Shown: one piece after another, positions 9,812-15,772 of the stretch
How the letters are laid out: the number at the start of each line of letters is the position of its first letter
Position numbering within the stretch: position 1 is the stretch's first letter
Origin: Emmonsiellopsis sp. PD_33
Lineage: Eukaryota > Ascomycota > Eurotiomycetes > Onygenales > Ajellomycetaceae
Assembly (NCBI GenBank): GCA_032988165.1
Contig: JANTQF010000533.1
Coordinates: 1 to 15,772 of the forward strand
Reading direction: 5' to 3'
DNA length: 15,772 nucleotides
The notes under the pieces: generated by a model
What the model was told of the DNA's origin: nothing
Seen by the model: only the letters and a program-made list of their open reading frames with translations
The model's database searches: none
Program-made: the position numbers and the translations under genes

Positions 9812-10276
9812 AGCATGTTTTTGATAGTCTCTTATATATTCCGTGCCCGTGCCCTTGTCATTCTGTTTTCCGTTTGTTTTGTCTCTTGAGTTTTTGGAGG
9901 GCCGCGGGGCCCTGTGGCATACCTACCCGCTGTATTTAGTGAATAACTAGCATAAGACCATTTGTGTTGCCCCATTATCTGATGTAACCTGGAGGAGTAT
10001 CCCCCCCCTATTCTTGACCGTAATCGAGCCGCCTCGAAGAAAACCAGCAGGCATCTCCATTAATGCAGAAAGGGCGGCGGCCATGTGCCAAGCCTGCTGA
10101 GTCAGCCCCGCTCTGGTTGGCGGTCATTTGAATCGACAATCAACCCAACTTCAAACTGTCCATCCTCAACTTGAACTCTCCAACAACCAGATATACCGCC
10201 TCTGCCACTGCATCCCCCTTGCTCCCCGCTGCTCCCTGTCCCCGCGCTGAACCCTTGTTCCCCTTCTTCGCCCGGC
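9812..10276 (+). promoter_or_regulatory. vma1 3' flank and vps1 promoter
   Basis: The 465 bp between the vma1 stop and the vps1 start must hold the 3' end of one gene and the promoter of the other. T-rich sequence at about 9816-9900 follows the vma1 stop. From about 10140 to 10276 the strand is C/T-rich, typical of a fungal core promoter or 5' leader. A TGAGTCA site lies at 10098-10104. Confidence 0.55.
10098..10104. promoter_or_regulatory. TGAGTCA site (Gcn4/CpcA or AP-1 type)
   Basis: A perfect 7-base match to the bZIP site bound by Gcn4/CpcA and Yap/AP-1 relatives, 173 bp upstream of the vps1 ATG. One 7-mer match can easily occur by chance, so the role is inferred from position only. Confidence 0.35.
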
Positions 10277-12875
10277 ATGTCGGCGCCCCCAGCTGGATAT
10301 TCGTATGTGCCGCCTCCGCTCTCCCTTGTTTCGGGCTCCCTTATCGTCGTCATCCCGCCTCCCCATTCCCCATGACCTGGCTGACCTTCGTTTTCTGCCC
10401 ACAATAGGATAAACGTCAATGACCCCAGTCTTATTTCGCTGGTAAATAAGCTGCAGGATGTCTTTACCACCGTTGGAGTATGTTCCTGCCCATGATTTCT
10501 TGTTATTGTTGGAGGCGGACATTTTGTACTGACGGTGTTGGCTGGACAGGTGCAAAACCCCATAGACCTGCCGCAGATTGCCGTCGTAGGCTCACAGTCT
10601 AGCGGAAAGAGTTCGGTGCTCGAGAATATTGTCGGGAGAGACTTGTATGTTGACCGCACTTCCAATGGTGCTTTGTTCTTTGTGTGCTCGAGGTTGTTAC
10701 TAACTGTCCTTGCCCGAATCCAGTCTGCCTAGAGGTTCAGGAATCGTAACTCGACGACCCCTAATTCTGCAGCTCATCAACAGACCCGCCACCGCGAAAC
10801 CCCAAACAAACGGCGTCAAGGATGAGAAGCTCGACGGCACCACAGACAAAGAGGCCAATCTGGACGAATATGGCGAGTTCCTGCATATCCCTGGCCAGAA
10901 GTTTTATGATTTCAACAAGATCAGAGACGAGATTGTGCGCGAGACCGAGTCGAAGACGGGCCGGAATGCGGGCATCTCGCCTGCCCCTATCAACTTGCGC
11001 ATCTACTCTCCAAATGTCCTCACCCTTACCCTCGTCGATTTGCCCGGTTTGACCAAGGTCCCCGTTGGAGACCAGCCAAAGGATATTGAGAAGCAAATAA
11101 GAGATATGGTATTGAAGCAGATTAGCAAGCCGAATGCGATTATTCTTGCGGTCACCGCTGCGAACCAAGATCTTGCCAACTCCGATGGTCTGAAACTTGC
11201 CCGCGAGGTTGACCCTGAGGGGCAGCGGACCATTGGTGTGTTGACCAAGGTTGATCTTATGGATGCGGGCACGGACGTGGTGGATATTCTTGCCGGCAGA
11301 ATTATTCCTCTCCGTCTGGGCTACGTACCGGTCGTCAACCGCGGTCAACGGGATATTGAGAATAAGCGGCCTATTTCGTATGCGCTGGAGCATGAGAAGA
11401 ATTTCTTTGAGAACCACAAGGCGTATCGGAATAAGTCGTCCTACTGTGGAACTCCTTATCTTGCTAGAAAGTTGAATTTGGTGGGTTTATTAACTTTTAC
11501 CTATCGGATTCCGCTGGTGCTAACAGTACGTTTTAGATCCTTATGATGCACATTAAACAAACCCTCCCCGATATCAAAGCCCGTATCGCGTCCTCCCTCC
11601 AGAAATACTCCTCCGAACTAGGCCAGCTTGGCGACTCCATGCTCGGAAACAGCGCCAATATTGTCCTCAACATCATCACAGAGTTCAGCAACGAATACCG
11701 AACTGTCCTAGATGGAAACAACCAGGAACTATCTAGCATTGAACTTTCTGGTGGCGCCCGTATCAGCTTCGTTTTCCACGAACTCTACTCCAACGGAGTT
11801 AAGGCGCTCGATCCATTCGACCAGGTCAAAGATATTGATATCCGCACAATCCTTTACAACTCGTCCGGTTCCTCGCCGGCCCTATTCGTCGGAACGACGG
11901 CTTTCGAATTGATCGTAAAGCAGCAGATCAAGAGAATGGAGGACCCAAGTTTGAAATGCGTGTCGCTGGTCTACGACGAACTAGTACGGATTCTCGGCCA
12001 ACTTCTCAACAAGCAGCCATTCCGCAGATACCCCCAGCTGAAAGAGAAATTCCACAGCGTTGTCATTTCCTTCTTCAAGCAGGCGATGGAGCCGACGAAT
12101 AAGTTGGTCAAGGATCTTGTCGCTATGGAAGCTTGTTATGTCAACACTGGACATCCTGATTTCTTGAACGGTCATAGAGTAAGCCCACTGCTCTCTAGAT
12201 TATAGTATGGACTTTAGTACTAATGGCGTCATTAGGCGATGGCTATCGTGAACGAGCGACAAAACGCCGGCAAACCCACCCAGGTCGACCCTAAGACCGG
12301 AAAGCCCCTGCCCGCATCTGCGATACCCCCTCGATCGGGAAGCCCATCCGTTGACATGTCGGAAAACAATGGCGGGTTCTTTGGAAGCTTCTTCGCGTCG
12401 AAGAATAAGAAGAAGATGGCTGCCATGGAGCCTCCCCCAGCTACGCTGAAGGCATCGGGGACGTTGTCCGAGAGGGAAAATTCGGAAGTTGAGGTTATTA
12501 GTATGTCATCATCCTATGGCTGACCGTGAACGTGGACTTGGTTACTAACATAAACATAGAACTCTTGATAAATTCATACTACAACATCGTAAAGAGGACT
12601 ATGATCGATATGGTTCCCAAAGCCGTTATGCTTACACTCGTCCAGTACGTTCTCCCCTTCTCCCCTCCCATTTCCACCTTCTAACCTTCTCCTCCCCTTT
12701 TTTTAGACATACCAAAGACGAAATGCAACGAGAACTGCTCGGAAACATGTATCGCACGGACGAGCTCGACGACCTCCTCCGCGAGAGCGAGTACACCATC
12801 CGCAGACGGAAAGAATGCCAGCAAATGGTCGAGAGCCTGACAAGAGCAAGCGAGATTGTCAGCCAAGTGCAGTAG
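10277..12875 (+). CDS. vps1: Dynamin-like GTPase Vps1
   Basis: Large GTPase acting in membrane fission during Golgi-endosome-vacuole traffic, endocytosis and peroxisome division. Exons: 10277-10302, 10408-10477, 10550-10644, 10724-11480, 11537-12178, 12236-12500, 12560-12644 and 12707-12875. They total 2,109 nt, 702 residues, close to yeast Vps1. The seven introns (105, 72, 79, 56, 57, 59 and 62 bp) keep frame and mostly show CTAAC or TACTAAC branch points. Motifs: G1 GSQSSGKS at 46-53, switch I Thr73 in GIVTRRPL, G3 DLPG at 169-172 and G4 TKVD at 238-241. The stalk follows, with a variable low-complexity insert at about 540-605 where classical dynamins have a PH domain, and a GTPase effector domain at about 619-702. 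The first exon is only 26 nt (MSAPPAGYS). I chose this ATG because it alone splices in frame to the conserved INVNDPSLISLVNKLQDVF block. Confidence 0.96.
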
Positions 12876-12900
12876 AAAGTTGTTATATAGAGGAGAGGGG

Positions 12901-12922
12901 CGCGCGCGCGCGCGTGTGTGTG
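12901..12922. repeat. Alternating purine-pyrimidine (CG)n(TG)n tract
   Basis: Positions 12901-12914 alternate C and G, followed by TG repeats to 12922. This class of sequence can adopt Z-DNA. It begins 26 bp after the vps1 stop codon, so it is probably transcribed in the vps1 3' untranslated region. Confidence 0.85.
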
Positions 12923-13020
12923 GTTTACATTATCTCTTATTTTCACTTTTTTTATATTTAACGTCTACGGGGGGTGGGCGATTTTCTACACCGCTTTATC
13001 ATTCTCATTTTACGAGTGTT

Positions 13021-13035
13021 CCAGTCCAGTCCAGT
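13021..13035. repeat. CCAGT x3 tandem repeat
   Basis: Three perfect CCAGT units in a row, followed by a short CTGT-type run, in the likely 3' flank of vps1. Confidence 0.75.
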
Positions 13036-13329
13036 CTGTCTGTTCTACGTTTTTGCTTGTTGGGTTCTGGTCTGTCCTGTTGATGTTGTTCTGCTTCTAG
13101 ATATGTTACCCTGACGCAGTTGCCTATGTTGAATGAATGAGCCCTTGAACTTTTTTTTTTTACCTCGTGTTTTTTTTTTTGCGATTAGATATAATTAATT
13201 TGTTGGGAGCATTTCTTTACTTCTTTCTTTCGTTTTGCCTATCAGTGGAAAGGAAAGTATGTTTTTCGTTGCCGCGATGTTGATGTTGGTATTGCCGTTC
13301 GCGACTTAGGGATTTGATTTCCTTCATTG

Positions 13330-13359
13330 TTTCCTTTCCTTTCCTTTCCTTTTCTTTCC
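13330..13359. repeat. TTTCC pentamer polypyrimidine repeat
   Basis: About four TTTCC units followed by degenerate TTTTC/TTTCC units make an uninterrupted pyrimidine strand. A related T/C tract follows at about 13396-13419. No coding content is visible. Confidence 0.75.
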
Positions 13360-13660
13360 AGGCTTGTACTAATTTCCAGTAGTTACAGTATGTTGTCTTT
13401 TCTTTTTCTTTCTTTTCTTAGGTTCAAGTTTTCAAGAACTACATCTATCTCCCCGTTCATCGCTTCATCGGCTTGATACTATGTATTTGGTGATATATAT
13501 ACCTTTTTTTAATTGGATTCTTTATTCTTGCGTGGAATAGCTAGTAACATTTTCAAGGTAGTAGGTGTAGAATGTGAAAACCACTTTGCATATACCTAGA
13601 TGAACATTCCTTGAGCAAAGTGCTTTACCCCAATGCACCCACACGGATCCGATTCCATAT

Positions 13661-13666
13661 CACGTG
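13661..13666. promoter_or_regulatory. CACGTG E-box
   Basis: A palindromic E-box of the kind bound by bHLH factors, 47 bp upstream of the CRE palindrome. It is close to 1 kb from the nearest supported start codon (14650), so its target is unclear. Confidence 0.3.
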
Positions 13667-13712
13667 ATCTTAATGCTGGACAGTGCCAAGCCTTCTGAAC
13701 CAAAGTTGCGGA

Positions 13713-13722
13713 ATGACGTCAT
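13713..13722. promoter_or_regulatory. Perfect CRE palindrome ATGACGTCAT
   Basis: A perfect 10-base palindrome containing the full TGACGTCA site recognised by ATF/CREB-type bZIP factors such as fungal AtfA/Atf1. A full 10-base palindrome is unlikely at any given position by chance. The nearest supported downstream gene begins at 14650, about 930 bp away, so either a long leader or an unrecognised transcript start lies in between. Confidence 0.45.
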
Positions 13723-14649
13723 TTCTGTGCAGCCCTCCGTGCCCTAATCCAACGACATCCCATCCATAGTATCCATATCCATCCGCTGCAGCTAGATATC
13801 GACACAGCGCGATGAGTTCTCAAGAACGTGCGCTGGTGAATTTTGAATGATACGGAGAGGGCGGGGTCACTGATATCCGTGAGGCGGTTGTGAGGCTGGT
13901 TCTATTCCGCTCTTTGGGGAGGGTTGGGGGTTTTTTGCGGAAGGTTAGGTTTTGCCTTTTTTTAGGAGGGGGTCGGAGTGGTTATTTATTGCTTATTTCT
14001 TATTAGGCTGGTGTGTCTAATTGATATTTTGACTCCTTCTTTATTTCTATTTTTATTTGCTGTCGTTCAGTATCTATCTCTATGAGATGGGTCATGTTTT
14101 TGTTTCTCCTTTTTCTGCTTAGTCTACTTTATTTTCTACAGGAGACCATGTTTCCGTGACGGCCACCATATGAAGCCAGTCATGTCTGATATCCATTCCG
14201 ATGGCAGGGGATTCAGCGGAACAGCGCGCATAGCGGCTCACCCCGGAGTTTCTCGCTTCCCATGGAACTTGGTCGCATACCATCAGAACCACCGGGAAAC
14301 AAGGTTCAACTCCTTGGTTGCCTGAACTTCCATTGTATGCATTCCGTCCATTTCCATTTTTCAGCTCCTTACATGTTATGATTTTCTGCTTGATGGTACT
14401 AGTAACTTTGCGAAATTCTCCTTTGGTTCCCGATCAGACCGTGGCTTAAGCTGACTCCCGACAAGCCGTTGCTGCAGGCTCACCTTTTTTTCATTTTGAG
14501 TTTTCTCGGAAGGGATAAAGACCTTGCCCTCCTCCCGGCCTCGTCTTCTTTTCCTTCCTCTCTCTTCATCAAGCAGCAGATTCGTCAAAGACCATCGATC
14601 CCACGTTCCCAACTCAACTCTTCAGCTTCCATCGGCTAAGCTCGCCAAG

Positions 14650-15567
14650 ATGAACGCCAGCATGAGCATGACACCTGGTTTCCCAACCGCTGTCACCCCG
14701 TCGACCGCAGTCATGTCGACTCCAACTCCGTCTCCCGTCTTCTCCTCACTTGTGGAGGGCGGGTTTGTCTCTCTTCCCGTGATTGCGCCGAGTGGCGGCT
14801 ACTATGACCCTCACATCGGGCCCAACCTCCCTGAGTTCGTCTCTCCAACTGCCACTCCCCACCCGCTTCCCACCATCGTGGCCAAGGATGAGGGTGCCGG
14901 AGTGGCCGAGACCCCGTCCCCCCCGCCTCACATCGGACCCAACCTCCCTGAGTTCATCACTCCAACTGCGACTCCGCACCCGCTACCCACCATCGTGGCC
15001 AAAGATGAGGGTGCCGGCATGGCTGCGACTCCGTCTCCCACCCCAACTCCAGAGGCCATGATCACCGCCGCTGGGGGCTCAGGGTACTTTGATGCCCCCC
15101 ACTTCGGGCCCGGCTTCCCGTTCCCCCCGGTTTGGAACGGGACCACCCTCACCAAGAAATTGAAGCCCACCAAACCCCCGAAGCCCGACATCGGTTTCCC
15201 CTGGCCTACCGCGAGAACCACCTTTACCTCTGAATGGGATAGAACGATGCCTACCGGTCCCTGGACCCCTCGTGGTCCTAAGAAGACCAAAGCTCCTGCT
15301 CCTGCTCCCGCGGTCCCAACCGTCTTCGCGAACGGGGACGTCGACCTGGGCCTTTCCGCGACTCCGGCCCAGACTGTGACTGTGACTATGACTTCGGCTT
15401 CTGCCAACGGTTCCTACGTTTCGCCTGGCCCAACTCCTCAGTGAGTTTTTCTCCTTGTTTCGTCACATGTATATCCCTTTTTTTTTGGCAGGTTTACTAA
15501 CAGAACCTAAATCAATAGGGTTGCTGGCCCGACCACCCTGGTCAAGAAGACCCGTGGCTCAAACTAA
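14650..15567 (+). CDS. Proline/threonine-rich repeat protein of unknown function
   Basis: I do not recognise this protein. Exons 14650-15440 and 15519-15567 encode 279 residues. The 78 bp intron has a GTGAGT donor, a TACTAAC branch point and a TAG acceptor. The ATG at 14650 is the first in frame and has context GCCAAGATGA. No signal peptide or membrane segment is visible. Two tandem copies of a 39-residue unit (codons at 14809-15042) start PHIGPNLPEF and end with DEGAG and a Pro/Thr-rich linker. The PHxGP motif recurs in weaker form as PHFGPGFPFPP. The C-terminal half is basic and proline-rich (TKKLKPTKPPKPD, GPKKTKAPAPAPA). Third codon positions strongly favour C/G, and many differences between the repeat copies are synonymous, so the frame looks truly coding. 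A pyrimidine tract lies upstream at about 14529-14580. It may be a disordered scaffold or linker; no function is claimed. Confidence 0.75.
14809..15042 (+). repeat. 117-bp coding tandem repeat, 2 copies
   Basis: Copy 1 is 14809-14925 and copy 2 is 14926-15042; each is exactly 39 codons. By eye they differ at about 14 of 117 positions (roughly 88% identical), and about nine of those differences are synonymous. The amino-acid changes are conservative or fall in the linker (V/I, S/T, V/M, E/A, P/T). This fits an old in-frame duplication kept under selection on the protein. Confidence 0.9.
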
Positions 15568-15571
15568 TAAA
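15566..15571 (+). terminator. AATAAA overlapping the stop codon
   Basis: The last two bases of the TAA stop (15565-15567) begin an AATAAA hexamer. If used as a polyadenylation signal it would give a very short 3' untranslated region. A TAAATACAAAAA stretch at about 15640 could serve instead. Confidence 0.3.
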
Positions 15572-15772
15572 GGGTGTGTTCAATGCCAAGGAAGGGTCTT
15601 TTGACGATTGAAAGGGCAGTCGGTGTGGAGATGTATCGTAAATACAAAAATCTTTATCTATGTACTGACTTAATATTGGTGAGCGGTTTGTATTTTGGTC
15701 TTTATATTGGGGAGATGGCTTCGATTTACTTTTCGTGATGTGGAGTTAGGTATGGATGTGATTAAATTGTGT
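15568..15772. other. 3' flank of the repeat-protein gene
   Basis: The rest of the window is AT-rich and holds no open frame or recognisable element. It probably contains the polyadenylation region of the repeat-protein gene. Confidence 0.5.

Larger units (their letters stand above)
12876..14649. other. Long intergenic region with simple repeats and promoter-like elements
   Basis: About 1.77 kb without a supported gene. The left part is probably the vps1 3' untranslated region and contains a (CG)n(TG)n tract (12901-12922), CCAGT x3 (13021-13035) and T-rich stretches. TTTCC repeats lie at 13330-13359. A promoter-like cluster with CACGTG (13661-13666) and a CRE palindrome (13713-13722) lies about 90-150 bp upstream of a 12-codon open frame (13812-13850). 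The right end (about 14529-14580) is a pyrimidine tract just upstream of the next gene. A 51-codon plus-strand frame at 14170-14325 has no recognisable content. Confidence 0.55.

Noticed and set aside
13916..13937. G-rich run resembling a quadruplex motif
   Set aside because: Only three adjacent G runs of three or more are present in the tight cluster, so the support is too weak to call.
14300..14316. T-arm-like hairpin (CAAGG, 7-base loop, CCTTG)
   Set aside because: It resembles a tRNA T-arm with a TTCAACT loop, but no matching acceptor stem, D-arm or anticodon arm can be placed upstream.
14170..14325. 51-codon plus-strand frame beginning after GGCCACCAT
   Set aside because: The upstream bases look like a good start context, but the product has no recognisable feature and nothing else supports it.

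Overview
This window is nuclear DNA from a filamentous ascomycete (Pezizomycotina). The introns are 49-105 bp, mostly with GTRNGY-like donors, CTNAY or TACTAAC branch points and YAG acceptors. The housekeeping proteins are of filamentous-fungal type, and promoters carry long pyrimidine tracts. The protein sequences look most like Eurotiomycetes, possibly Onygenales, but I cannot fix the genus from this window.

Layout, left to right. (1) Positions 1-953 are gene-free: poly-C blocks, a possible degenerate repeat fragment and an A21 run, ending in the 3' flank of the first gene. (2) Positions 954-3139 (minus), probably extended to about 3589, encode a LisH-CTLH-WD40 protein of the Gid7/WDR26 family with five introns. 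The minus strand upstream of its first ATG has no ATG at all for 1,126 nt. (3) Positions 4275-6467 hold no convincing gene, only simple repeats. (4) Positions 6468-6725 (minus) encode a small secreted protein with eight cysteines. (5) Positions 7757-9811 (plus) encode the V-ATPase catalytic subunit A (five exons, 605 aa, no intein). (6) Positions 10277-12875 (plus) encode the dynamin-like GTPase Vps1 (eight exons, 702 aa). (7) Positions 12876-14649 are a long gene-free stretch with simple repeats, a perfect CRE palindrome and an E-box. (8) Positions 14650-15567 (plus) encode an unrecognised proline/threonine-rich protein with a 39-residue tandem repeat and one intron near its 3' end.

Two neighbours share a cellular theme. 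V-ATPase subunit A acidifies the vacuole and endosomes, and Vps1 drives membrane fission in Golgi, endosome and vacuole traffic. They lie head to tail with 465 bp between them. The Gid7-like protein would serve in the GID/CTLH ubiquitin ligase. The secreted cysteine-rich protein is divergent from the V-ATPase gene across about 1.03 kb.

I found no convincing new multi-gene system. The least explained items are the ATG-free leader of the Gid7-like gene, the repeat protein at the right end, the secreted eight-cysteine protein, and the orphan CRE/E-box promoter-like segment near 13.7 kb.
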